A stretch of DNA of 64,000 nucleotides from Saccharopolyspora indica (lineage in GTDB: Bacteria; Actinomycetota; Actinomycetes; Mycobacteriales; Pseudonocardiaceae), in the NCBI RefSeq assembly GCF_027853965.1, contig NZ_JAQGLB010000019.1:62001-126000 (forward strand). Direction: 5' to 3'. Shown here piece by piece: positions 27,672-35,699 of this stretch. The notes under the pieces are model-generated. The model worked only from the letters and a program-made list of their open reading frames with translations, was not told the DNA's origin and made no database searches. Position numbers and translations under genes: made by a program. Every line of letters starts with the position of its first letter. The first letter of the stretch is position 1.

Positions 27672-29411
27672 ATGGATCGGTTCGCCGTCCGTTATGCCGC
27701 GATCGGCGAAGCCTGGGAAAGCGTCCGCGACGCCACCGGCCAGATCCGCACGAAATTGGCTGATCTCGACGTGTCGCTAGGACCGCTGCGCGCGACCTGG
27801 ACCGGCCAAGCCGCGGAAAGCTTCGAGACCGCCCGCGCGACGTGGGTTCGCGAAGCCGAGGAGATGACCGAGTTCCTCGCCGACATGGCGGATCTGCTGT
27901 CGCTGATCGACGAGAACTACCAAAGCGCGCACCAGGCGAACCTGGCCATCTGGGAAGCATTCTCGGGCCCCGCGGACGCGACCGCGACCGTTGCGATGTC
28001 GGCTGGCCCGACCGCCGGGCCGGGTGGCGAAGTCGACGTCTCGATCGAGGAACTGCGCCGCGCTGCGAGGTCGTTCTACGGGCTCCAACAGCAGTTGGCC
28101 GACAACATGGCCTGGATCAGCCGGAATCTGCACGCGAACGCCACCGGTATGGCCGGAGCCGACCCGGTGCTGGAGCCGTGGCGCGTTCTCTACGACGACA
28201 CCGTGCGGGCGGTGTGGGCAGTGCTCGACACGGCCGCTGACATGCTGGGCGGCATCGCGCAGGGCATGACCGACACCGGCAACAACTACATCGCGTCCGA
28301 GGAAGCCTCCGTAGCCGGACGCAGCCGTGGCCTGCCGGAACGATTACCGCAGCTTCCGGTCGACACCGTCCGCCCCGGCGTGGAACCACCGCCCAGCGGC
28401 TCGGGCGGCCCTGCACAAGCCTTGGACGACTGGGGCTACGAGTACTGGCCGGACGGCGATCCGGCAGGACTCAGGTACGCCGGTAGCGAGTGGGAAGAAC
28501 TCGTCGAAAAGCTCGCAAAGATCTCCAGCTCAGGCGATTCCCTGATCGATGCGCTGACCGAGAGCAATCGCGGTGAGGTCTTCGATGGTATCCGCCGCTA
28601 CTGGTCCTCCAAATCGCAGATCTGCGGAACCTCGGAGATCTTGCCGGTGCTCACCGCCACCTGCAGCGCGCTGAGCGCGTCTTGCAAGATCCTGGCCGCT
28701 GCGGTCAAAGCCGCTCAGACCAAGATGGCGGACCTCGACCAGTTCCTGAAGGACACCGATCTCTTCTCAGTCCTGGGAATCCTCCGGAAAACCCCGCTCG
28801 TTCAAGCAGCAGAGATCGGCATCGAGATCGGGCAATTGATGGCGGTCAGGAACCGCGTCCCAGAGATCAAGAAGGTGTACGAGTACGAGCGAACCGAGGC
28901 GATCCGGGTTCTCTCCACCGGCGGCAGACTCAGCCTGCTCCAATCGTGGGCGGCAACCGCCCCAGCAACAACCGTGGAGTCGGAGCGACGGGCTTACGAT
29001 CAAGCTGATCAAGGGCTCGAAGCACACATCACCCAAGCGACCTACAGCGCTTGGGCCGACGTGCCCGAGCCGCACCCGACCGCATCGCAGATGCACATCC
29101 CAGATTGGCGAAAGACTCACATCCTCGTCGGTGATCCACCTCCGAGCAACGGCGGCGGTCACCTAGCCGGGATTGGCAAACCAGGCAAGAGCGAGTTCCC
29201 GCCTGACTGGAAAGCACCGAGAGTCATCGGGCATGCTCTAGACATCGCACGAAACCCGGACCAGCCGCCACAGCCGGACGAGGATCGCTGGGTCGTCTTC
29301 GGAACACGTGACGGTGTTCGCATGCAGGTCGTACTCAAATCGAACGGGGAAGTTGTCACGGCCTTCCCCGTGGGCGGCCCCGGTGTACACGAAAATCCCC
29401 GAAAGAAGTAA
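27672..29411 (+). CDS. WXG100-headed polymorphic toxin with C-terminal EndoU nuclease domain
   Basis: A 579-residue predicted ESX-exported toxin. Residues 1-100 are a WXG100-like helical hairpin with WTG in the turn (GPLRATWTGQAAESF). A second helical module runs from about 115 to 215 (ELRRAARSFYGLQQQLADNM onward), then a linker and a long helical middle. The last 97 residues match bacterial EndoU nucleases: HILVGDPP (His483), GGGHLAG (His497), FPPDWKAPRVIGHALDIA, GTRDGVRMQVVL and a final T-A-F-P, the equivalent of the TxYP motif. EndoU domains cut RNA, often tRNA. The ATG at 27672 has AGGGGG 6 nt upstream. The candidate immunity gene starts 13 bp downstream. Confidence 0.85.
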   Translation: MDRFAVRYAAIGEAWESVRDATGQIRTKLADLDVSLGPLRATWTGQAAESFETARATWVREAEEMTEFLADMADLLSLIDENYQSAHQANLAIWEAFSGPADATATVAMSAGPTAGPGGEVDVSIEELRRAARSFYGLQQQLADNMAWISRNLHANATGMAGADPVLEPWRVLYDDTVRAVWAVLDTAADMLGGIAQGMTDTGNNYIASEEASVAGRSRGLPERLPQLPVDTVRPGVEPPPSGSGGPAQALDDWGYEYWPDGDPAGLRYAGSEWEELVEKLAKISSSGDSLIDALTESNRGEVFDGIRRYWSSKSQICGTSEILPVLTATCSALSASCKILAAAVKAAQTKMADLDQFLKDTDLFSVLGILRKTPLVQAAEIGIEIGQLMAVRNRVPEIKKVYEYERTEAIRVLSTGGRLSLLQSWAATAPATTVESERRAYDQADQGLEAHITQATYSAWADVPEPHPTASQMHIPDWRKTHILVGDPPPSNGGGHLAGIGKPGKSEFPPDWKAPRVIGHALDIARNPDQPPQPDEDRWVVFGTRDGVRMQVVLKSNGEVVTAFPVGGPGVHENPRKK

Positions 29412-29424
29412 CGGACGTCAGACG

Positions 29425-30267
29425 ATGGATGAGCTGGAATACATGGACCGGGTTGAGGCCCTGATCGACGCGATCAGCGAACGGTCCCACGACAAGCTGA
29501 GCCCGTGGCTTAGTTCGTACACCCGCGCAGGTGAGCACACGTTGGCGCTGGACAGCCTGGCCTATGCCCTCTTGCACAGGAAGGTTCCGATCACACGGGC
29601 GGAAAGCACTGAACTCCGGTCGATTTTGTACGAGCACGATGTTCTGGTGCCTGGCATGGATTCGATCAACGACCGGGACAACGTGATGGCGTCGTTGAAC
29701 ATCATCGAGGATGCACCGGAGCGGGATGTGCCGGAGCCACCGGCTGCGTCCGGAGTGTCGGTCGTCGTGCACGAGAATCCCGATTTCGCCCGCACGATGC
29801 GGACCCAGGTCGGGCTGCACGTCGACCTGCCTCCTCGGCTGTACGAACCGTTCGTGGATCACTTCACCGCCAATGTCGGCGTCGGCGTGGAGATCAACCT
29901 CGCCCGCACCAACCCTGACGAATACGTCCGCCAGGGGAAGCTCCACGAGCCGACCACACTGGAATCGAACTTCGTCCCCCTGATGATCCAGACGATCAGC
30001 GACGGCTCCATCTGGGGCGGCGGCATCCTGCTGCGCGGCTTCGAGCAGTGGTGGACCAAGAAGAGGACCCAGGCCAAGGACCTGGTCCGCCAGATCCCCA
30101 TCATCCTGGCAACGGAACAGCTCGGCGACGACAACTTCCACATCGCACTGGCCGACATGTCCTCGGCGACGGCAGACCAGGTGATCACCATGCTCACCGA
30201 GGCCGAGCACGAGCCAGTCCTCGGCCCTGTTCCACCGGTCCCCGTATTCAGGTACCCCCCGATGTAA
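29425..30267 (+). CDS. candidate immunity protein for the EndoU toxin (MafI-like N-terminus)
   Basis: A 280-residue soluble protein directly after the toxin gene in the same direction. Residues 1-75 resemble the MafI immunity fold (short helices; motif YTRAGEHTLALDSLAYALL followed by PITRAESTELRSIL). MafI proteins are known to go with EndoU toxins of the MafB type. The remaining 190 or so residues (VVVHENPDFARTMRTQVGLH onward) are an alpha/beta domain I do not recognise, so this may be a fusion or a larger family. There is no signal peptide or membrane helix, which fits a cytoplasmic antitoxin. The immunity role rests on position and a weak motif match. Confidence 0.65.
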   Translation: MDELEYMDRVEALIDAISERSHDKLSPWLSSYTRAGEHTLALDSLAYALLHRKVPITRAESTELRSILYEHDVLVPGMDSINDRDNVMASLNIIEDAPERDVPEPPAASGVSVVVHENPDFARTMRTQVGLHVDLPPRLYEPFVDHFTANVGVGVEINLARTNPDEYVRQGKLHEPTTLESNFVPLMIQTISDGSIWGGGILLRGFEQWWTKKRTQAKDLVRQIPIILATEQLGDDNFHIALADMSSATADQVITMLTEAEHEPVLGPVPPVPVFRYPPM

Positions 30268-30436
30268 CCCCGCCCGCGCGGATCGCCTCAATCGGCCAAC
30301 CTCAGCCCCATTGTCGATCTCCGCGGGCGGTGGCCGGGCGCGGGGAGGGGTTCGCGCCCGGCCGCCGGGGGTGGGCCGGTGCAGTGCGGCGGTCGGGGGA
30401 GGCGCTACCGCACCGGCCCGGTTCGGGGGGATTTTT

Positions 30437-30493
30437 GCCCGGTGAAGGGCACCTTTAGGCAAGTAAGTTGCTAAAAGGTGCCCTTCACCGGGC
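30437..30493. repeat. long hairpin, GTGAAGGGCACC family, copy 1
   Basis: Arms GCCCGGTGAAGGGCACCTTT and the matching AAAGGTGCCCTTCACCGGGC enclose a further paired segment (TTAGGCAA with TTGCTAA). The stem is about 26 bp in total with a 5-nt loop. It lies in the 342-bp gap after the immunity gene together with copy 2. G-rich sequence around it shows no coding potential. Confidence 0.85.
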
Positions 30494-30528
30494 ACCTGTC
30501 GGTGTGAACCGGGGTTGTGGAGGGGTGG

Positions 30529-30577
30529 GGTGAAGGGCACCTTTCGCCAACTAACTTGGTGAAGGGTGCCCTTCACC
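30529..30577. repeat. long hairpin, GTGAAGGGCACC family, copy 2
   Basis: Arms GGTGAAGGGCACC and GGTGCCCTTCACC, with inner pairing TTTCGCCAA/TTGGTGAAG. It starts 35 bp after copy 1. The same paired arrangement recurs at 58253-58375. It can act as a terminator for genes on either side. Confidence 0.85.
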
Positions 30578-30609
30578 TCTCGCTTGGTGGTGTGAATCGG
30601 GGGTGGGGG

Positions 30610-30939
30610 TTACCGGCGGAGGTGGTGGCGGCCGGTGGGTTGGTCGTCGGGGTCGAGGTCGGGGAATTGGAGCTCGGGCCTGGGTTCGGGTTGTGCTGGT
30701 GGTTCGGGCGTTATGGGTGGTTGTTCGCGGCGGCGTGCGTGAGTACCGGGCTCGGTGGTGGTGTGGTGGCGTTCGGCTTCGATGTCGGCGATGAGGTGCC
30801 ACACGGTGTGCTCGCCGTCTCCTGTTCCGGCGTGTTGGCCGGTGGCGAGTCTCAGGCCTCCGAAGGGGATCTGGGTGGCGATCATTGCGGCCAGGAGGAC
30901 GTTGAACAGCAGGAACGTGCTGAGCTGGATCCAGAACAT
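30610..30939 (-). CDS. small membrane-anchored hypothetical protein
   Basis: 109 residues. One N-terminal hydrophobic helix (IQLSTFLLFNVLLAAMIATQI) is followed by a hydrophilic tail rich in Pro, Glu, Arg and His. AAGGA lies before the ATG at 30939. It is not recognised. Its place within the ESX block could reflect a role in the complex or simple hitch-hiking. Confidence 0.55.
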   Translation of the reverse strand: MFWIQLSTFLLFNVLLAAMIATQIPFGGLRLATGQHAGTGDGEHTVWHLIADIEAERHHTTTEPGTHARRREQPPITPEPPAQPEPRPELQFPDLDPDDQPTGRHHLRR

Positions 30940-30971
30940 GGCGGGTGTCCTTCCGTGGGTGGTTGTGGCGC

Positions 30972-31029
30972 GATTTCGCGCGAAATCAGCAATCGGCAGG
31001 CGTGCGGGGTGACGATTTCGCGCGAAATC
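30972..31029. repeat. pair of perfect TTTC-CGCG-GAAA palindromes
   Basis: Two identical 16-bp palindromes GATTTCGCGCGAAATC at 30972-30987 and 31014-31029, 26 bp apart, lie between two small minus-strand genes. They are the cleanest members of the dispersed family. Confidence 0.85.
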
Positions 31030-31048
31030 GCCACCAGGGCCCGCGACG

Positions 31049-31264
31049 TCACGGGCCGTTGTCGGCGAGGTGGTGCCAGCACTTCATGCAGGACTTCTCG
31101 CGGACCCAGCCCACTTCGGAGCGGTCGTGGAGCTCGGCGGCAGGGGCCTTCGCTCCGCAGTAGGCCTCGACCTGCTCGTCTGGTGGGGTTTTCGTTGCTG
31201 TGATGGGGAAAGCGTGGCGGCCTCCCGTGACCGGGCGCCACACGTACTTCAAGTAGCCCGACAT
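31049..31264 (-). CDS. small zinc-finger-like protein
   Basis: 71 residues, beginning MSGYLKYVWRPVTGGRHAFP. Potential metal ligands are Cys in EAYCGAK, the pair CMKC near the C-terminus and several His (RHAF, WHHL). Similar short proteins are common in Pseudonocardiaceae, often near DUF397 genes as here. AGGAGG lies 6 nt before the ATG. The function is unknown; zinc binding is inferred from the Cys/His spacing. Confidence 0.7.
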   Translation of the reverse strand: MSGYLKYVWRPVTGGRHAFPITATKTPPDEQVEAYCGAKAPAAELHDRSEVGWVREKSCMKCWHHLADNGP

Positions 31265-31292
31265 CAGAACCTCCTGAGCGCGGATTTGATAG

Positions 31293-31648
31293 CGGGAATG
31301 GGTCGTGCTCGGCGAAGAGGCCGTCCTGCGGCGAGTCGGCGATCGAGACGTTCATCGAGGTCAGTTGGACAGACTGCGCTCCCTTGCTGAACTGGACAAC
31401 GGAACGGTCCTGGCGATCCCGATGAATGGCGGCTCCCACGCGGGCCTCGGGATCGCCTTCACCCTCCTCCATGTGGAGCACGCCAACTCGGACATCGCCT
31501 ACATCGAGAGCTTGACCAGTGCCGACTACTTGTCTCGACCGCAGCACACCCGCGCATATAGCCTGGTTTCGACCGATTGCGGGTGGCCGCGCTCAGCGAC
31601 AAAGACACGTTGTCGCTGATCAACCAGGAGATCGCAGCGCTCAGCTAG
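31293..31648 (+). pseudogene. remnant of a DUF5753 (Scr1/WhiJ-type) regulator with frameshift
   Basis: The reading frame from 31293 encodes the C-terminal part of a DUF5753 domain (WVVLGEEAVLRRVGD, then QLDRLRSLAELDNGTVLAIP and GGSHAGLGIAFTLLHVEH). Near 31566-31570 one base is missing: the frame should pass from AYSLV to FDRLRVAALSDKDTLSLINQ, which is found one frame back and ends at TAG 31646-31648. The helix-turn-helix half is absent upstream, where the minus-strand zinc-finger gene lies. The intact family works with DUF397 proteins, and a DUF397 gene follows by 8 bp. Confidence 0.75.
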
Positions 31649-31656
31649 GAGTGATC

Positions 31657-31902
31657 ATGTCTCTTGACTCGGACAAGACGACCTGGCGCAAGTCGAGCAG
31701 GTCCGGATCGACCTCGAACTGCGTCGAGGTGGCGTGGCAGAAGTCCAGCCGAAGCGCCGGGCAAGGAAACTGCGTTGAGGTGGCGTTAGAGCCTGCCGTG
31801 GTCGGGGTTCGGGACTCGAAAGACCGGGATGGAGCCGTGCTCGCCTTCCCACGCAGGCAGTGGGCTGCGTTCGTCTCGGGGTTGCGGGATCGGGGTTGGT
31901 GA
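31657..31902 (+). CDS. DUF397 protein with duplicated N-terminal motif
   Basis: 81 residues. DUF397 proteins normally carry one W-x-KSSxSxxxxNCVEVA motif. Here it is present twice in tandem: TTWRKSSRSGSTSNCVEVA (about 8-26) and WQKSSRSAGQGNCVEVA (about 27-43). The usual VRDSKDRDGAVLAFPRRQW end follows. AGGAG lies 5 nt before the ATG. DUF397 proteins pair with DUF5753 regulators in actinobacterial development; the partner gene just upstream is broken, so this copy may be orphaned or evolving. Confidence 0.85.
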   Translation: MSLDSDKTTWRKSSRSGSTSNCVEVAWQKSSRSAGQGNCVEVALEPAVVGVRDSKDRDGAVLAFPRRQWAAFVSGLRDRGW

Positions 31903-32006
31903 ACAGAAGTTCGCGGAGTGGGTGGCGAACGCTTGGCGGCCGCCTAGACTGCGGGGGCTGTTCCTGAGGTGTGTGCTTTCGAACTCCGGGAAAACGGGGC
32001 TGAAAC

Positions 32007-33437
32007 GTGGCGAATCGTCGTGACCAGCTGCACGCGTACCAGTTCATGATGCAGCGGGTCGTCTCCGCGCTGATGGTGCGCGAGACCGATCCCGAGCTGA
32101 CGCCGCTGCGCCGCGGAGTCGGTGCCGCGTTCGCCGGTGTGATGGTCATGGTGCTGGTGGCGGCGGGTTTCGGGGTCTACGGCGTGTTCACCGGCATCGG
32201 CGGCAACGCGTGGCAGGCCGAGGGCGCGGTGGTCGTCGAGCGCGAGACCGGCGCGAGCTACGTGTACCGGCAGGGCGCGCTGCAGCCCACGCTCAACTTC
32301 GCCTCCGCCAAGCTCGTCGCGGGCAAGGCCGACGCCAAGGTGCACCGGGTTTCCGGGAAGACGCTGGCAGGCGTGCCGCGCCGGGCCGCGATCGGCATCC
32401 CCGGCGCGCCGGATTCGCTGCCCGAGGCGAAGTTCGCGAACAAGGACGGCTGGACGATGTGCTCGGTGCCGGGCAACAACCCGGCGGGCGGGCACATCAC
32501 CACCAGCACGCTGTTCGCGGGCGGATCGCTGGCGGGCGGGACCCCGCTGGAGGAGCGGGCGGTGCTGGCCCGCGACACCAAGGACCACATGAACTACCTG
32601 ATCTGGCGCAACCACCGCTACCGCATCGTCGGGTCGCCGGACGACAGCGTCAAGCCGGAGCAGGTCATCCGGGCGATCTTCGGCCCGCAGGCGGTGGTGC
32701 TCGAGGCGGGCACCGCGTGGCTCAACGGGCTGCCCGCCGGGCAGGACATCGCCCCGATCGCGGTGGACGACTTCGGCGCACCGTCCACTGTGCTCCCCGG
32801 GCACGAGGTGGGCGACCTGGTGCACCACCCGATCGGCCCGCGGGAGCAGTACTACCTGGTGCGCCCGGAGGGGATCGCGCCGCTGACCGAGCTCCAGGTC
32901 CGCATCGTGCGCGGTCAGTACCCGGTGGAGCCGGTGGCGATCGCGCCGTCGGTGGCGAACTCCGCCCCGGTCAGCGACGCGCTGGCCGCCCCCAGCGGCG
33001 AGTCCGCGAAGCCCGCTGACGTGCCGGAACTCGCCCCCGCACCGGTCTCGCGGCGGGACACGCTGTGCGCGCGGACCTCGGACGCGGCGGCCGCACCGGA
33101 GATCACGGTGGGCGGGAACGCCGACGTGCTCGACGCGGGCATCCGCACCAGCGCGGAGACCTCCGACGGCACCAAGCTGGCCGATCAGGTGCTGGTGCCG
33201 CCGGGCACTGTGGTGATCGTCCGCGCCAAGTCCTCGGCGACGGACCCGGCGGGCGCCTACCAGGTGGTCACCGACCTGGGCCTGCGCTTCCCGGTACCGT
33301 CCGAGGAGGTGCTGGCGCTGCTCGGCTACACCCCGGCGGACGCGGTGTCGATGCCCGCCGAGCTGGTGAAGCGGATCCCGGCCGGGCCCACGCTGGACCC
33401 GGCCGCCGCGCTGCAGGACGCGTCGGCGCTCCCGTAG
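32007..33437 (+). CDS. eccB: type VII secretion protein EccB
   Basis: A 476-residue membrane-anchored periplasmic protein of the ESX complex. The cytoplasmic start MANRRDQLHAYQFMMQRVVSAL is typical and is followed by one membrane helix near 38-62. The repeat-type periplasmic domain contains the two conserved cysteines Cys152 (WTMCSVPG) and Cys354 (RDTLCAR), which form a disulfide in known EccB structures. The GTG at 32007 gives the conserved N-terminus, although the ribosome site is weak (GGGGC). It leads the cluster with the two WXG100 genes. Confidence 0.94.
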   Translation: MANRRDQLHAYQFMMQRVVSALMVRETDPELTPLRRGVGAAFAGVMVMVLVAAGFGVYGVFTGIGGNAWQAEGAVVVERETGASYVYRQGALQPTLNFASAKLVAGKADAKVHRVSGKTLAGVPRRAAIGIPGAPDSLPEAKFANKDGWTMCSVPGNNPAGGHITTSTLFAGGSLAGGTPLEERAVLARDTKDHMNYLIWRNHRYRIVGSPDDSVKPEQVIRAIFGPQAVVLEAGTAWLNGLPAGQDIAPIAVDDFGAPSTVLPGHEVGDLVHHPIGPREQYYLVRPEGIAPLTELQVRIVRGQYPVEPVAIAPSVANSAPVSDALAAPSGESAKPADVPELAPAPVSRRDTLCARTSDAAAAPEITVGGNADVLDAGIRTSAETSDGTKLADQVLVPPGTVVIVRAKSSATDPAGAYQVVTDLGLRFPVPSEEVLALLGYTPADAVSMPAELVKRIPAGPTLDPAAALQDASALP

Positions 33438-33578
33438 TTCTCCCGCAGGCAACGCCGCCATCAGCGGCTTGACCTGCGAAATCACCTGCGCGGTGCGGAT
33501 TTCCGGCTACCCGGGATCTGGCAGCGCCGCGCCATAGCCTGGTGGCGTCCCCACAGCCCCACCTGGAGGTGACCCGAG

Positions 33579-33917
33579 TTGCCCGACCTCAAGCTGACAC
33601 CGGAGCAGACGAACCAGCTGCAGATCGCGATCGGCAACACCTACGAGAACGCGAGCAGCCTGATCAGGCAGATCGCCGGCGACTACACGTCCATCGCGGG
33701 TGCCGCCTGGATGGGCGGCGCGTCCATGGCCGCCGTCAACAAGCAGGAGGAGCTCGAGAACATCTGGCGCAACCTCGCCGAGATCCTCGCCGACCTGGCG
33801 CAGGGCATCTCGGGAACGACCCAGATGGTCGGTCAGCAGGACGACGACTACCAGCAGCTCCTCAACGCCGTGGACGGCAGCGGCGACACCGGCATGGGCA
33901 ACTTCAGCAGACTCTGA
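33579..33917 (+). CDS. WXG100-family ESX protein (EsxB/CFP-10-like)
   Basis: A 112-residue helical-hairpin protein with the turn AAWMGGAS (WMG as WxG) and no signal peptide. The TTG start at 33579 is supported by GGAGG 9 nt upstream and by length. The C-terminus has DDDYQQLLNAVDGSG; the Tyr is present, but the strict YxxxD/E export signal is not. It should pair with the next WXG100 protein as a heterodimer exported through EccC. Confidence 0.85.
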   Translation: MPDLKLTPEQTNQLQIAIGNTYENASSLIRQIAGDYTSIAGAAWMGGASMAAVNKQEELENIWRNLAEILADLAQGISGTTQMVGQQDDDYQQLLNAVDGSGDTGMGNFSRL

Positions 33918-34102
33918 CTCTTAAAGGAATTCCAGTGGTCGTTCTGCGTGGCGGTGCGGGTAGCGGAACCTCAGCGCCCGCCTGGACTCCGGGTGCCCTG
34001 CCTTATGTATGACCAGATCATCCATCGCGGTCCCCGTTTACCGAACAGGCTAACGAATTCCCACGAACTTCGACGAAACACGTTGCGGGAGAGGTGCAGA
34101 CG

Positions 34103-34390
34103 ATGACCATCAAGTACGGATTCGGCGCGATCAGCGACACCGGCGGCAACACCGTCACCGCCGCCGGGCAGATGAAGACCATCTTCGAGGACCTGATGAC
34201 CAAGGCGCGCGGCATCCTCGCCGAGGACTGGAACGGTGCCGCCGCGGACGCGTTCGACAAGGCGCAGGCGCGGTGGGACGTGCAGGCCAACGCGCTCGGC
34301 GAGGCGCAGCTGCGGACCGGTCAGCTGACCACGCAGGCCAGCGAGGACATGCTCGCCACCGACATCAGGGCTTCCAACCTGTTCAGCTGA
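34103..34390 (+). CDS. WXG100-family ESX protein (EsxA/ESAT-6-like)
   Basis: 95 residues, the standard WXG100 length. It begins MTIKYGFGAISDTGGNTV and has WNG in the turn (AEDWNGAAADAFDKAQ). It is cotranscribed in direction with the partner gene 185 bp upstream; the spacer is unusually long for an esx pair and holds a 25-residue open frame of doubtful value. The ATG at 34103 has GAGAGG 8 nt upstream and is preferred to the GTG at 34094. Confidence 0.9.
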   Translation: MTIKYGFGAISDTGGNTVTAAGQMKTIFEDLMTKARGILAEDWNGAAADAFDKAQARWDVQANALGEAQLRTGQLTTQASEDMLATDIRASNLFS

Positions 34391-34420
34391 GCCGACCGGA
34401 CTGGGGGACGGACCTTGTTG

Positions 34421-35692
34421 TCAGGCACCGGTTCTCGGCCGGTCGTCGAAGAGCTCGGCCGGGGGCTCCGGGTGGTCGTCCTCGGGACGCTCGACCGGGG
34501 CTTCGGCGATCCCGGCGCGCCAGCGGCGGCGCCGTCCGCGCGGTCCGAACACGACCACCGCGGTCATGGCCACCGCGGCCGCGGCACCGGCACCGGCCAG
34601 GCCGTAGGCGATGCGGGTGCTCCGCTGCCAAGCGGCTTCGCGGGCCAGCTCCTCGTCGGAGGGCAGTCCCGGATCGGCCGGGGGCAGCGCCGACGGGTGG
34701 CCGTCGGCCAGGTTGCCCACCGCGGCCTGGTACGGGTTGAGGATGCCGTGGCCGTAGTCGCGGCTGCCGACGCCTTCCGGCGCCGGGGACGCGGTGGCCA
34801 GCAGACGGCGCTTGACGTCCTCATTGGACAGTTGTGGCATGTAGTCGCGCAGCAGCGCGACGGTGCCGGCCACGTACCCGGCGGCCAGTTCGGTGCCGGT
34901 GACCGGGCCGACGCCGCCGTCCGGGTAGGCGGAGGTGACCTCGGCGCCCGGGGCGACCAGGTCGATGCGCGGTGCGTGCGTGGCGCCCGCGGTCATGCCG
35001 TCCTGCCCGATCATGCCGACCGAGAGGACGTCGTCGTAGGAGGCCGGGTACGGGGCGGTTCCCGGCGGGTCGTGCTGCCCGGCGGTCCCGGCCGCCGCGA
35101 TCACCACGGCGTCGGCCGCCAGCGCGCGGTCCACCGCCTGCCGCAGGGCCGGGCTGTCCTGGTAGGACACCGCGGCCACGGTGATGATGGTGGCGCCCTG
35201 CTCGAGGGACCAGTTGATGCCCGCGGCGAGCGTCTCCGGCGCGACCGCCTGGCTCGGCTGGCCGCCCGGCGGGTAGGAGTCGCCCACCACCTTCGCCGAC
35301 AGCAACTGCGTTTTCGGGGCCACGCCGTGGAATCCGTGCTCGCCGGTCTCCGCCGCGCCGATCACGCCCGCGACGGCGGTGCCCAGCCCGAGGCAGTCCG
35401 GCTTGCCGGTGGGCTGGCTCCGCGACGGCGGGCTGAGGTCGGCACCGGCCTCGACCTCCACCAGCGGGCTCGACACGCCGCTGCCGACCACGGCGACGCG
35501 CTGCTTGGAGCCCGCCGTCAGCGGCCAGAGCCGTTCCGGGGTCAGCACCTGCTGGGCCCACGGCACCGGACTGGTCCGCTGCCCGGCGCCGACGCACTGC
35601 TGGGCGTGGGCGGCGGACGGATCGATCAGCAGGATGCCGAGGCTGCCGACGGCAGCGGCCAGCAGCGTGCGAAGGCTGCGCTTGGCGTACAC
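34421..35692 (-). CDS. mycP: mycosin-like protein with degenerate catalytic residues (pseudo-MycP)
   Basis: A 423-residue subtilisin-fold protein of the MycP type. There is a signal peptide (1-30), an S8 domain (about 55-330) and a C-terminal membrane anchor (about 360-382) with a basic stop. All catalytic positions are changed: VAVVGSGV has Gly70 for the Asp, CLGLGTAVAG has Leu103 for the His, GTELAAGYVAG has Glu268 for the Ser, and AAAGTAG has Thr203 for the oxyanion Asn. It cannot be an active serine protease of this type. In mycobacteria MycP also stabilises the ESX complex independently of proteolysis, and that role may be all that remains. The GTG at 35692 follows TAACAT by 7 nt, so the mRNA is probably leaderless. 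Confidence 0.9.
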   Translation of the reverse strand: MYAKRSLRTLLAAAVGSLGILLIDPSAAHAQQCVGAGQRTSPVPWAQQVLTPERLWPLTAGSKQRVAVVGSGVSSPLVEVEAGADLSPPSRSQPTGKPDCLGLGTAVAGVIGAAETGEHGFHGVAPKTQLLSAKVVGDSYPPGGQPSQAVAPETLAAGINWSLEQGATIITVAAVSYQDSPALRQAVDRALAADAVVIAAAGTAGQHDPPGTAPYPASYDDVLSVGMIGQDGMTAGATHAPRIDLVAPGAEVTSAYPDGGVGPVTGTELAAGYVAGTVALLRDYMPQLSNEDVKRRLLATASPAPEGVGSRDYGHGILNPYQAAVGNLADGHPSALPPADPGLPSDEELAREAAWQRSTRIAYGLAGAGAAAAVAMTAVVVFGPRGRRRRWRAGIAEAPVERPEDDHPEPPAELFDDRPRTGA

Positions 35693-35699
35693 GCCGGGG

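Noticed and set aside
33935-34012. 25-residue open frame between the two WXG100 genes with AAGGA before a GTG
   Set aside because: Too short to judge and without similarity; the spacer may simply be a leader of the second gene.
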